IMG/VR virus record: IMGVR_UViG_3300031857_001067
Location: 1 to 28,011 of that record
Strand: one strand, 5' to 3'
Source of the DNA: a virus
DNA: 28,011 bases
Shown here in pieces: positions 14,581 to 21,086 of the stretch; the first letter of the stretch is position 1; the number at the start of each line of letters is the position of its first letter. Under the pieces are notes generated by a model. It saw only the letters and a list, made by a program, of their open reading frames with translations. It did no database searches and was not told the DNA's origin. Position numbers and translations under genes: made by a program.

Positions 14581-14765
14581 TTTAGAGCCTCCCGTGCCTC
14601 TTCTCTTATTTTGTACGTTGACCAGTGGTCAAAGTTGACAATTCGTTCCAACGCAAGTTGCAGCATCTCAGCACGTTTTTCGGCTTCTTTTAACTCTTCT
14701 CTGAGCGCCTTGATAATCGAGTCAGCTAGTTCTGGATCTCGCATGTATTTATCTCTCCAAGTCAT
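14577..14765 (-). CDS. Small coiled-coil protein, 62 aa
   Basis: A small protein beginning MTWRDKYMRDPELADSII with a charged coiled-coil helix through most of its length (LREELKEAEKRAEMLQLALE). It is joined to both neighbours by four-base start/stop overlaps. Function is unknown, and oligomerisation or an adaptor role is an inference from the helix. Real coding is supported by the two ATGA junctions. Confidence 0.55.
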   Translation of the reverse strand: MTWRDKYMRDPELADSIIKALREELKEAEKRAEMLQLALERIVNFDHWSTYKIREEAREALK

Positions 14766-15007
14766 TCCGCGCCCCCTTTCTGTCTGTCTTCCAGCTGTTT
14801 TAGACAGGTCTTGGCTACCTCGTAGTTGAACTCGGATCCCTGCGGGGCCTCGAGTAGTTCGAGCAGCATCTTGGAAACCTTGATAGCCATTTCACGCTCG
14901 GCCAGCAAGCGATCCCGGATGAACAGAAGCTGGCTGTAGTCCTGTCTGATCCGAGCAAGCTGGTTTTCCAGCTCCGGCATCATCACTTCGCATGAAAGGC
15001 AGTTCAT
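14762..15007 (-). CDS. Small coiled-coil protein with CxxC, 81 aa
   Basis: I place the start at the ATG at 15007 (MNCLSCEVMMPELENQLARI), which overlaps the upstream TGA; the longer frame from 15043 would overlap more. A CxxC pair near the N-terminus is followed by a helix with a hydrophobic heptad-like pattern (DRLLAEREMAIKVSKMLLEL). With only two cysteines it could bind metal as a dimer. No named family. It is part of the coupled run of small genes after the helicase C-half. Confidence 0.5.
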   Translation of the reverse strand: MNCLSCEVMMPELENQLARIRQDYSQLLFIRDRLLAEREMAIKVSKMLLELLEAPQGSEFNYEVAKTCLKQLEDRQKGGAE

Positions 15008-15219
15008 TCGGCGTCCCTTTCTTCGTTCAGACAGTTTTCGCACAGACAGGAGGGGTCTATTGCTTCGATGGTCACAACGAACTTCATCCCCTCAAATGGA
15101 CCGTTGTCCACCTGCATCTGGAATTGAGCGCATCTGAGTTCGTAATTGGCCATGATCTCGCAAAGTGTCTTTGCTGCCTTCGTGGCCCTTGCTTCGTCTT
15201 TTTTGTTGGGTGTGTTCAT
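15004..15219 (-). CDS. Small cysteine-containing protein, 71 aa
   Basis: From the ATG at 15219, which overlaps the helicase C-half TGA, the protein is 71 residues (MNTPNKKDEARATKAAKTL). The C-terminus carries CLCENCLNE, a possible metal site, and the middle has the beta-like stretch GMKFVVTIEAID. Translation is coupled to the helicase half upstream and the CxxC protein downstream. Function unknown. Confidence 0.5.
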   Translation of the reverse strand: MNTPNKKDEARATKAAKTLCEIMANYELRCAQFQMQVDNGPFEGMKFVVTIEAIDPSCLCENCLNEERDAE

Positions 15220-15806
15220 TGAGGTAAAAAGCTGGCCGTGCGGCCGTTGAATCTGAGTGTTGTCTGAACGCCACAAGGGCCGTTCCGCTGGTAGGGGATG
15301 GAGATTGTCCGAAGTTCGGATCCCTCCTCCTCATCCAGCTTGATGGCCATGATACAGGTGGCGTCCTGTTGGATGGCGCGGCTTTCGCGGGCCTTCCCCT
15401 GCTCGTTGAGTTGGGTAATTGAAATCACCAGACAACCCAACTCCAGCCCCAGCAAACGCAAGGAACGGGACACCTCGGCAACCTCACGCTCACGGGTGCC
15501 CTCGCGCCCCAAATCGCAGCGGACCAGTTGGATGTAGTCAACCATGAGCACCTTCAGGCCGGTTGGACTTTTGGCCATGGCTCGAGCGGTGGCCGCAATG
15601 CTCGCAATGTCGTACAGGTCATCCCGGACAACAATGTTCGAGTTGTGAATCTTGGTGACAGCCCGGTGGACACCCTCGATGTCTCCCTGTGTCTTCACGC
15701 CCTCGGCCAAGGCCCGGAGACTCACGTTACCAAGCCGGGCAACAAGCCGGTCGATGATCTGGCTGGCCGGCATCTCCAGCGAAATGATTAGGATTCCTGT
15801 TCCCAT
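15216..15806 (-). CDS. Replicative helicase DnaB, C-terminal half (split)
   Basis: This 196-residue protein begins MGTGILIISLEMPASQIIDR and is the part of a DnaB-family RecA domain that normally follows the Walker A helix. It has the SLEMPA glutamate motif (about residues 9-14), Walker B VLMVDYIQLV (86-95), the ITQLN sensor motif (130-134) and the arginine-finger region PYQRNGPCG (171-179). It lacks Walker A, which is on the separate gene at 17924-18580. I prefer the ATG at 15806 (GGAG eight bases upstream) to the GTG at 15815. It overlaps the 106-aa gene upstream by 19 bases. It must act with the N-half to form an ATPase, or be a remnant. Confidence 0.88.
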   Translation of the reverse strand: MGTGILIISLEMPASQIIDRLVARLGNVSLRALAEGVKTQGDIEGVHRAVTKIHNSNIVVRDDLYDIASIAATARAMAKSPTGLKVLMVDYIQLVRCDLGREGTREREVAEVSRSLRLLGLELGCLVISITQLNEQGKARESRAIQQDATCIMAIKLDEEEGSELRTISIPYQRNGPCGVQTTLRFNGRTASFLPQ

Positions 15807-16108
15807 GTCTCGCACTCCATTTCAATTTCCTCGGCAATCTGAATGACACCCACACGCTTCTCCAAGCGGAAGTTTTTAAGTGGGCCATTGCAGCTCTTCG
15901 CGTTCTCCACGTTGTGAAGGAAGTAGTTCTCCGCAGCGGGTTGGTTGTCTCCGAACTCGCTCATCACCGTCCAAGCGAAGCCATTGCTTCCAAGGACAAC
16001 CCAGTTCAGTTTGCGCACCCAATTCTTGCGATACCAATTCTCGACAAACTCGAGCTTGTCATAGAGGTATCTGATTTGTTTTTGGTCGGGGGTTTCGTAT
16101 GCCGGCAT
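15788..16108 (-). CDS. Hypothetical protein, 106 aa
   Basis: Start placed at the ATG at 16108 (MPAYETPDQKQIRYLYDKLE). The protein has many aromatic residues (ENWYRKNWVRKLNWVVLG) and a C-terminal acidic part ending ETWEQES. It overlaps the gene upstream by 50 bases even with this start, and the helicase C-half downstream by 19. No family recognised. It lies between the two halves of the split helicase, so it could be part of an insertion, but it shows no endonuclease motif. Confidence 0.55.
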   Translation of the reverse strand: MPAYETPDQKQIRYLYDKLEFVENWYRKNWVRKLNWVVLGSNGFAWTVMSEFGDNQPAAENYFLHNVENAKSCNGPLKNFRLEKRVGVIQIAEEIEMECETWEQES

Positions 16109-16343
16109 TTTTTCGTATTTCTTTTGAATTGTGGGACTTATGTCCGTCAAACCGCGTGACGACAAGGTCCACTGTTATCTGGTCGGTCGATTGGTTCGCA
16201 GGCTTTAGCGATTCTTTTTCGATCACCTCAAAACAGGTGTCTTTGTCGCCAACAAACAGCACCTCCTGGACAATTTTTGGCCGTGGGAGGTGCCGAATGT
16301 GGTCAGCGACAGTTGTGCGCCGGATGGCTACGAACTTTGCCAT
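16059..16343 (-). CDS. Hypothetical protein, 94 aa
   Basis: From the ATG at 16343 (MAKFVAIRRTTVADHIRHLP) the protein is beta-strand rich with VQEVLFVGDKDTCFEVIEK, TVDLVVTRF and a basic tail. The ATG lies inside the stop region of the exonuclease gene (overlap 16 bases), suggesting coupling. Its last 50 bases overlap the next gene. No family identified. It is one of five genes between the helicase halves. Confidence 0.5.
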   Translation of the reverse strand: MAKFVAIRRTTVADHIRHLPRPKIVQEVLFVGDKDTCFEVIEKESLKPANQSTDQITVDLVVTRFDGHKSHNSKEIRKNAGIRNPRPKTNQIPL

Positions 16344-17101
16344 TGTCTGAGTCCAAGAATCCGGTGCTTCAGCGGGCCGGGCCAGAAATCCTTTTTCTCG
16401 CACTCAGCGAAATGGTCGATGTGGTCTTCGATTTTTTCCTGAGCTGCTTCCATGGCGTCTGAGCCTAGTAAGACAAACTGTGCGAAGTGTGGCTGCTCGG
16501 TGTCTGTCACCAAAAACCAGAAATCCACATCCACGCCCCAGATCTGCTTCAGCCCATAGGCGTACCACGCAGCCTGAACATCGTATCCGAAGCTCCAAAA
16601 TTTTCGGTCGAACGAGTAGAAGTCCGAAGTTGTCTTCAGGTCCACGATGACGGGCTTTTCGTTGATTGTCCCGATGATGTCTGGACGCCCCTTGCATTGA
16701 ACGCCGCTGCGTTCCCAGAACATCGAGGCCTCAACGTGGTCGATCCTGACGTCCTGCAAAAGCACCTTCGCAGAAGTGTAGGCGCCAGTGATCCGGCCGT
16801 ACTCCTCATTGGTCACGATCTCCTTGCCGATGTTGTTCTCACAAAACAAGGCCCACTCCTCCTTGCCGGCTTTGGTTCGCTTGTCCACGTCCGGGCCAAC
16901 TGCAAAATCAACTCTGTCCTCTAGCACCCAGCTGTGGATCAGCGTTCCCAGCACAGCTTCCCTGCTTGGCTTCCATGGCTGCTTCTTGCGGAACTGGTAC
17001 TCCGCCGGCGACTTCATAAAGTTGTCGAACTCATGCTTAGATAGGCCGTGCGCCAAACGGTAAACGTCCATCGGTATTCCTTCGCGTAGGTCTGTTCTCA
17101 T
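16328..17101 (-). CDS. PD-(D/E)XK exonuclease, RecE/DUF3799-like
   Basis: A 257-residue nuclease with PD-(D/E)XK motifs: LGTLIHSW (H56), KGRPDII (D141), VDLKT (D154, K156) and QAAWYAYGL (Q176). This order is typical of the DUF3799/RecE-type and Cas4-like exonucleases that phages use in recombination. It would resect double-strand ends in concert with an ssDNA-binding or annealing protein; the OB-fold protein upstream is a candidate partner. Its ATG overlaps the TGA of the dNMP kinase. A second ATG at codon 11 (MDVYRLAHG) has AAGGA at good spacing and may be the true start, giving 247 residues. Confidence 0.85.
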   Translation of the reverse strand: MRTDLREGIPMDVYRLAHGLSKHEFDNFMKSPAEYQFRKKQPWKPSREAVLGTLIHSWVLEDRVDFAVGPDVDKRTKAGKEEWALFCENNIGKEIVTNEEYGRITGAYTSAKVLLQDVRIDHVEASMFWERSGVQCKGRPDIIGTINEKPVIVDLKTTSDFYSFDRKFWSFGYDVQAAWYAYGLKQIWGVDVDFWFLVTDTEQPHFAQFVLLGSDAMEAAQEKIEDHIDHFAECEKKDFWPGPLKHRILGLRQWQSS

Positions 17102-17592
17102 AGGTTGGTAAGCTGTGCTATTTTTTGGTGTAGGTCTTCAATGCTGCCATCGTTGACTACTTCGTAGTCGGCAGCAATCTCGCTTTGGTTTAGCTCTGAT
17201 TCGTGTTCGCCCGCAACTTGTCCGGGCCTGACAATCCTGACAACGATGCCTCCTTTGTGTCTGACAAAGTTCGCTTCGTTTTGGAAACGAACATCAGTGA
17301 AGACAACAGGCGGCCCATTTGGTGCAATTTTCCAAGCAACGTGCTGAATCCAGATGCCCGGAAAGTAGCGCCTACCGGCCATGCCCAGCTCTTGCAGGAG
17401 CCTTCTGCCAGCTTCGTCCTTTTCTCCGTTCCAGCCAAACTCGAAAGCCAGATCCTTCAGCTCGTCAGCAAAAGCCATGCGGCAGTAGCCCAGCTTGATA
17501 AGCGCTTTGGCTGCCGTGTCCTTTCCGGAGCCAGCCAGGCCAATCAGTCCGATGTGTTTCACGTTGTCTGATTTAAGTCCGATGGCTTTCAT
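17098..17592 (-). CDS. Deoxynucleoside monophosphate kinase
   Basis: A 164-residue P-loop kinase with Walker A GLAGSGKDT (about residues 18-26). The following segment (FADELKDLAFEFG, then GRRLLQELG and PPVVFTDVRFQNEA) matches phage dNMP kinases of the T4 gene 1 type, which turn dNMPs from degraded host DNA into dNDPs. A fragment such as VVRIVRPGQ follows, as in the family. It is coupled by ATGA overlaps to the genes on both sides. It lies between the two halves of the split DnaB, within an otherwise intact nucleotide/recombination block. Confidence 0.85.
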   Translation of the reverse strand: MKAIGLKSDNVKHIGLIGLAGSGKDTAAKALIKLGYCRMAFADELKDLAFEFGWNGEKDEAGRRLLQELGMAGRRYFPGIWIQHVAWKIAPNGPPVVFTDVRFQNEANFVRHKGGIVVRIVRPGQVAGEHESELNQSEIAADYEVVNDGSIEDLHQKIAQLTNL

Positions 17593-17927
17593 TCCGTAGC
17601 GGTAGGAGTTTCAGGATTTACCTCAAGGCCAAGGCAGCCCAGCACCATGCCGGATTTGTCTCTGACCAGTTTTGCGGGACTCAGCAGATCCCGGCGCAAC
17701 GGGAATGCCTGCCGAACTAGTGCCGGCACGATGAACATGGTTCCGGGTTCTTTGGGCGGGACGCCGGTGACGCCGTTGATGAATGTTTCGAGGATCGGGA
17801 TTCCTTCAATCTGGGCTGTTTGGACTGTCTGAGCATTCAGACGGGCCACATTGCCGGACGGAGCGATTGGCTCCATGCCTCCAACTTTGATGGCATACGG
17901 GGTGAGGTTTACAAAGGTGATTTTCAT
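17589..17927 (-). CDS. Conserved phage protein of unknown function, 112 aa
   Basis: The protein starts MKITFVNLTPYAIKVGG. It has IAPSGNVARLN in the first third, a GIPILETFINGV segment, and GTMFIVPALVRQAF with RRDLLSPAKLVRDKSG before a GCLGLEVN end. This pattern is a widespread small phage protein (NLTP...PSG.AR...RRDL..P) without a known role, in my recollection. The ATG overlaps the TGA that ends the DnaB N-half, so it is the first gene of the block that separates the helicase halves. Confidence 0.75.
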   Translation of the reverse strand: MKITFVNLTPYAIKVGGMEPIAPSGNVARLNAQTVQTAQIEGIPILETFINGVTGVPPKEPGTMFIVPALVRQAFPLRRDLLSPAKLVRDKSGMVLGCLGLEVNPETPTATE

Positions 17928-18580
17928 TCGGAGATAAGATTTGCTATGATGTTTAGTGCCAGCATTGTTTTTCCACTTTTCGTTTCTCCGCCGATGACAA
18001 GGAAATCGCCAAGGCGGATTGGGGTCAGGTTATCAATTTTGTCGTAACCTGTCTTGATTCTTTGCGTGGCATCGTCACCAGTCTGATAACGATCCATCGC
18101 ATCGAGCAGGAGCTTCTTGGTGTCCGCAACCTGCGGGGGCATCAGCTCTGTCTGGATGCCGTCCACCTTCATGGCAACCTCGTTGACCAACTCTGGGGTC
18201 TGGATGTCGGCCGCAGCAATCTTCACCAAGGCCTGCTGCATTACCATCAGCAATGCCCTGCGCTTCGCCGCGTTCTTCACCAGCTCGAGCAACTCCGGCA
18301 GACAGCCCTCAAGCGGCATGAGCGTGTACATCTCTGTGAGCTGGTAAAACTGGATCTCTGGAAGACGCTCGCGCAATTTCTCGTACAACACCCGAACGTC
18401 ACAGCTGGCGTTCCGGGATGTCTGATCCAGAATTGTCTCAACGATAGCTCGGCTCGTTGGGTCCAGGATGTCAGCGGTGCTGAACTTCTGCTCCGTGATT
18501 TTGTTGAGCAGCGTGGTCGGATGATTGAGCGCAATGGAGGCAATCCCACGCTCACTCTCGGTGGCTTTTGGGATTTCCAT
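17924..18580 (-). CDS. Replicative helicase DnaB, N-terminal half (split)
   Basis: This 218-residue protein has the DnaB N-terminal domain (about residues 1-100, beginning MEIPKATESERGIASIAL), the linker helix and the start of the RecA domain. It ends right after Walker A GGETKSGKT (197-205) and its helix, at ...LNIIANLISE. Stop TGA overlaps the ATG of the next gene (ATGA). A normal DnaB would continue directly with a strand like ILIISLEMPA, which is exactly where the gene at 15216-15806 begins. The start is ATG 18580, which overlaps the stop of the loader-like gene by one base (TAATG). It would act as the hexameric fork helicase only together with the C-half. Confidence 0.88.
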   Translation of the reverse strand: MEIPKATESERGIASIALNHPTTLLNKITEQKFSTADILDPTSRAIVETILDQTSRNASCDVRVLYEKLRERLPEIQFYQLTEMYTLMPLEGCLPELLELVKNAAKRRALLMVMQQALVKIAAADIQTPELVNEVAMKVDGIQTELMPPQVADTKKLLLDAMDRYQTGDDATQRIKTGYDKIDNLTPIRLGDFLVIGGETKSGKTMLALNIIANLISE

Positions 18581-19314
18581 TACCAACCCACCTCCGATTT
18601 TGCTGCGGCCAGCAAGCTGCCGGGTTCCTGTCTTTTGGGAGGCGCCACAACGGCTTTGTGTTGCAGGAAGGCCAGCGTTTCAGCGGCACGGTTCATCCAG
18701 CTGTTGATGTAGCTCTTCATGCCGCGCATCGACTTGGCCTTGTGTGGGTGGGCCTCAAGCCATAGCTTGGCCTTGATCAGCTCTCGGCGCAAAAACGGGT
18801 CGTCATGCACCTTCAGGAGGTCGTGAACAAATGACGGCTCGAGCCTGTAGGCGCCCTGCTTAGTTCGGAACTCGATTTCGCAAAGGTCGCGAGAATCCTC
18901 CAAGGCGTTCAACTCGGCTTCGCGCTCGAGTTCGGCAAGCTCTGGGTCTGGTTTCTCTTTCCTCTTCCCCTCCTTCTCCCCTTCTTCCCCCTTGCATCCC
19001 CCTTCTTCCCCTCCTACCTCCCCTTCTTCTATCTCTTCCGCATGTTTCGAGCGGACAATTTCTTTGCCATCGAGCATGTCCTGCACCGATGCGTAACGCT
19101 TTTTGCCCGGCAGCAAGTCGCCATGCAAAATCTCGTAATCATTCGGCCAATTGTCCCCCTCATCAGCGGCCGGAATGGCGGGTTCTGATGCCACTTGTGG
19201 TGCGACAGGGGTCACCGGAGCGGAAGGCATAGAAACAGCCACAGAATCGCCCATCGGAATACTGACCTCGGTGACGGTTCCGGAGACGTGCGTGATCTTG
19301 ATGGTGATGTTCAC
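18580..19314 (-). CDS. Helicase-loader / replication-initiator-like protein
   Basis: A 244-residue protein with a GTG start preceded by AAGGAGGTGA, a strong ribosome site that decides the start; GTGA overlaps the upstream stop. The N-terminal third is Pro/Ala-rich. The middle is Glu/Gly/Lys-rich low complexity, encoded by a 42-base pyrimidine tract. The C-terminal ~70 residues carry LRRELIKAKLWLEAHPHKAK, RGMKSYINSWMNR and a tail ending in Trp. That pattern is common at the C-terminus of phage replication proteins that load DnaB. Position directly before the DnaB N-half supports this. Function is inferred from motif style and context. Confidence 0.6.
   Translation of the reverse strand: MNITIKITHVSGTVTEVSIPMGDSVAVSMPSAPVTPVAPQVASEPAIPAADEGDNWPNDYEILHGDLLPGKKRYASVQDMLDGKEIVRSKHAEEIEEGEVGGEEGGCKGEEGEKEGKRKEKPDPELAELEREAELNALEDSRDLCEIEFRTKQGAYRLEPSFVHDLLKVHDDPFLRRELIKAKLWLEAHPHKAKSMRGMKSYINSWMNRAAETLAFLQHKAVVAPPKRQEPGSLLAAAKSEVGW
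18952..18993 (+). repeat. 42-base uninterrupted pyrimidine tract
   Basis: On the plus strand every base from 18952 to 18993 is C or T, and after GCA the pyrimidine-rich run continues with few breaks to about 19039. It encodes the Glu/Lys/Gly stretch of the loader-like protein. Such tracts can form triplex DNA. Confidence 0.9.
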
Positions 19315-19760
19315 TTGGTCACCTCCTTTGCTGCCGCAATGAGTGCGTCTGCCCCATCAAGTGCGTACTTGATCCAAGTGCCCTTGACCTCCGTCACATA
19401 TACCGTGTCTGAAAACCTGCCGGCAACGAGCATGGCAGCGATCTCAAGGCGGGAAGGTTCTGGTCGAACAAGTGCAACAGCAGCCGTAAGATTTGTGATA
19501 GCAGCTTTTTGAAGATCTTCAATGTGACGCTCTTTGGTTAAAAGCTCTGCCTTTAACTCAAAAACCTCCTTGGCTGCGACACCAAGCCTCTCTCGGTAAT
19601 CGTCCCGCTGGATTGCGAGCACCCCGTAGTCGTGCGGCGTGCGTTCGGAGATGGCCTGAGCCAGCTCTGTCTTCAGACACTTCACCTCAGTGCGGGCTTC
19701 GTCTCGCTCTTTTATTAAGCGACTAATTGCTTCTTGTACTGACCAGTTATCTTCTTTCAT
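19311..19760 (-). CDS. Coiled-coil protein, 149 aa
   Basis: A protein starting MKEDNWSVQEAISRLIKERD with a long charged coiled coil (about residues 10-90, e.g. DEARTEVKCLKTELAQAI and ELKAELLTKERHIEDLQKAA) and a compact C-terminal segment (GTWIKYALDGADALIAAAKE). No catalytic motif. It follows a structured leader that contains the third copy of the GAGAGA hairpin. A C/A-rich segment (CAAACCAAACAC) precedes the ATG instead of a Shine-Dalgarno site. It precedes the helicase-loader-like gene, overlapping by four bases. Confidence 0.6.
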   Translation of the reverse strand: MKEDNWSVQEAISRLIKERDEARTEVKCLKTELAQAISERTPHDYGVLAIQRDDYRERLGVAAKEVFELKAELLTKERHIEDLQKAAITNLTAAVALVRPEPSRLEIAAMLVAGRFSDTVYVTEVKGTWIKYALDGADALIAAAKEVTK

Positions 19761-19811
19761 GTGTTTGGTTTGTTGGTTTGGTCTGCGTGTTGGACAGATG
19801 CGCAGCCCCTG

Positions 19812-19836
19812 GTCAGTCTCTCCTGACTGTCACGCC
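19812..19836 (-). ncRNA. GAGAGA-loop hairpin, third copy
   Basis: On the minus strand GGGCGTGACA is followed by the stem GTCAG/CTGAC with loop GAGAGA, in the 116-base leader before the coiled-coil gene. The flank and loop match the two copies near 889-912 and 1051-1089 while the stem bases differ and remain paired. Here no T-run follows, so it is not a terminator. Neighbouring hairpins ATCTGG/CCAGAT (after the resolvase stop) and CTGCG/CGCAG lie in the same leader. Confidence 0.55.
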
Positions 19837-19875
19837 CATTGACACTTGGCGGCGTTCCCGATCTGGCGTCCCAGA

Positions 19876-20217
19876 TTACTTTGGCAGCCTCTTCAAGCCA
19901 TCCATGCCGTCACGCAGCAGCCTGAAAAACAGCTCTGTGCTGATCGTCACGCGCCACGGCTTTCTGTCTTTCTTGTGAGCGACAACCCAGTCCTTCAGCT
20001 GGCCGGCATCTCTGCTGGCCTGGTCGATGGCACTCTCGAGGTTCAGGGACTGCACACATTTCACCTCAAAGTGAAGTGCAGCCAGTTCCTCGCAGATGAC
20101 GTCTGGGCTGTCTGCGCCCCCGGCGAACTGCTGGCCACGCCGGGCAGTGAAGCCCTCCTCACGAAGGACATCACGCCACTGGCGTTCACCGCGTGCTCCT
20201 TTTTGGCGACTGTTCAT
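19876..20217 (-). CDS. Holliday junction resolvase-like nuclease (Hjc/PD-(D/E)XK)
   Basis: A 113-residue protein with the Hjc-type order KGARGERQWRDVLRE (catalytic Glu region), FAGGADSPDVIC (Asp), and LHFEVKCVQSLN (ExK). A final basic/hydrophobic segment (VVAHKKDRKPWRVTI) follows. Such small nucleases cut four-way junctions before packaging or recombination. The ATG overlaps the TGA of the 20-aa membrane peptide. It is next to the ssDNA-binding-like gene, consistent with recombination-linked replication. Confidence 0.8.
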   Translation of the reverse strand: MNSRQKGARGERQWRDVLREEGFTARRGQQFAGGADSPDVICEELAALHFEVKCVQSLNLESAIDQASRDAGQLKDWVVAHKKDRKPWRVTISTELFFRLLRDGMDGLKRLPK

Positions 20218-20276
20218 TTCAGAAGCAGGTGCATCAAAAGCAGAAAGACAACAACGGCAAGGATCCCTTCTACCAT
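20214..20276 (-). CDS. 20-aa hydrophobic membrane peptide
   Basis: A tiny frame reading MVEGILAVVVFLLLMHLLLK. Its ATG overlaps the last codons of the OB-fold gene (GGATGGTAG), and its TGA overlaps the ATG of the resolvase gene (ATGA), so it exactly fills the gap between two real genes in the way this phage joins its genes. It is almost entirely a single membrane helix with a basic end. It could be a true small membrane protein or merely a coupling frame that brings ribosomes to the resolvase start. Confidence 0.5.
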   Translation of the reverse strand: MVEGILAVVVFLLLMHLLLK

Positions 20277-21010
20277 CCCGTCTCAGCCTCGAACTCGTTC
20301 AGAACTTTCTTGGCCGTGGAAAGGCCGGGAATCTCATCGTGAGGCTCGAGTGCTTCAGGTTGTGCCGGTGCGGCGGGAGCTGCCGTCTGGCCAATCGGTG
20401 TCTTCAGGTGCTGGTGTAGGCCAGCCCGGTCTGCGCTGATGAACAGGCTGCTGACCAGTGCCTGAAAGTGCTCCGGCGCCAGAGTTCCGAAAGACTGCTC
20501 GATCTTGATCTGAGCGGATTTTGCAGCTGCGTAACAGTGCATGTACAGGCGCCCCCGGCGGATCACTTCTTCCTCAACGGAGATGCCGGCAGATGCCGGA
20601 CTCTGCGCTGGTCGGGGAGCTGCTGCTCGAGGAATCGCCGGCACGTTGGCGGCGTAGGCCTGCACAGCTCCCTGCGTGTCGTCAATGATGGCGGCCTTGT
20701 CCGTCACCTTGAGTTCGTTGGTGTCTGAATGCTTCGAGTACTGGACGTTGATGCCTTGCAAGCCTTTGGTGGTGGCTTGGGATTTGATGGTGATCGTCTG
20801 ACCAACCAACGGTTGCATGTCGTCTGGTCCCCAGAAAGAGGCCCGAACTTCACCTGTGACGTCCTTCAGGATGCAGGCCTGCACCCTCCATGGACCATAC
20901 TTCCCTTCGCCCACTTTGGGAGCGAACGCTGCCTTGACTTGGACCCTCATTTCTCCGATGACGCTGCCATCTGCGAGGTTTCCAATGTCTTGAATCTGAG
21001 CTACTTTCAT
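20270..21010 (-). CDS. OB-fold single-stranded DNA-binding-like protein
   Basis: A 246-residue protein. The first ~115 residues form an OB-fold-like beta domain (MKVAQIQDIGNLADGSVIGE, GPWRVQACILKDVTGEVRAS, GQTITIKSQATTKGLQGINV). An Ala/Pro linker, a helical segment (EEEVIRRGRLYMHCYAAAKS) and another Ala/Pro linker follow. It ends in an acidic tail with a terminal aromatic residue (LNEFEAETGW), like the protein-recruiting tip of bacterial SSB. It probably coats ssDNA during phage replication and recombination. It is first in the leftward replication operon, behind a promoter-like -10 and a long 5' hairpin. Confidence 0.7.
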   Translation of the reverse strand: MKVAQIQDIGNLADGSVIGEMRVQVKAAFAPKVGEGKYGPWRVQACILKDVTGEVRASFWGPDDMQPLVGQTITIKSQATTKGLQGINVQYSKHSDTNELKVTDKAAIIDDTQGAVQAYAANVPAIPRAAAPRPAQSPASAGISVEEEVIRRGRLYMHCYAAAKSAQIKIEQSFGTLAPEHFQALVSSLFISADRAGLHQHLKTPIGQTAAPAAPAQPEALEPHDEIPGLSTAKKVLNEFEAETGW

Positions 21011-21033
21011 GTGTTTGTTTTTCTTAGCGAAGA

Positions 21034-21081
21034 GCGGACTGGGCAGACAGCTTCAGTGCTGCCTGCAATCACCAAGTCCGC
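21034..21081 (-). promoter_or_regulatory. Long hairpin in the leader of the OB-fold gene
   Basis: On the minus strand GCGGACT/AGTCCGC (7 bp) encloses CAGGCAGC/GCTGTCTG (8 bp, one G-T) with loop ACTGAA. It lies between a -10-like element and the start codon, at the 5' end of the predicted message. It is not followed by a T-run, so translation control or mRNA protection is more likely than termination. Confidence 0.6.
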
Positions 21082-21086
21082 CCCTC

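Noticed and set aside
15788-17927. Intein or homing endonuclease as cause of the helicase split
   Set aside because: None of the five intervening genes shows intein block motifs, LAGLIDADG, GIY-YIG or HNH patterns, and the half-genes end and start cleanly with stop and start codons.
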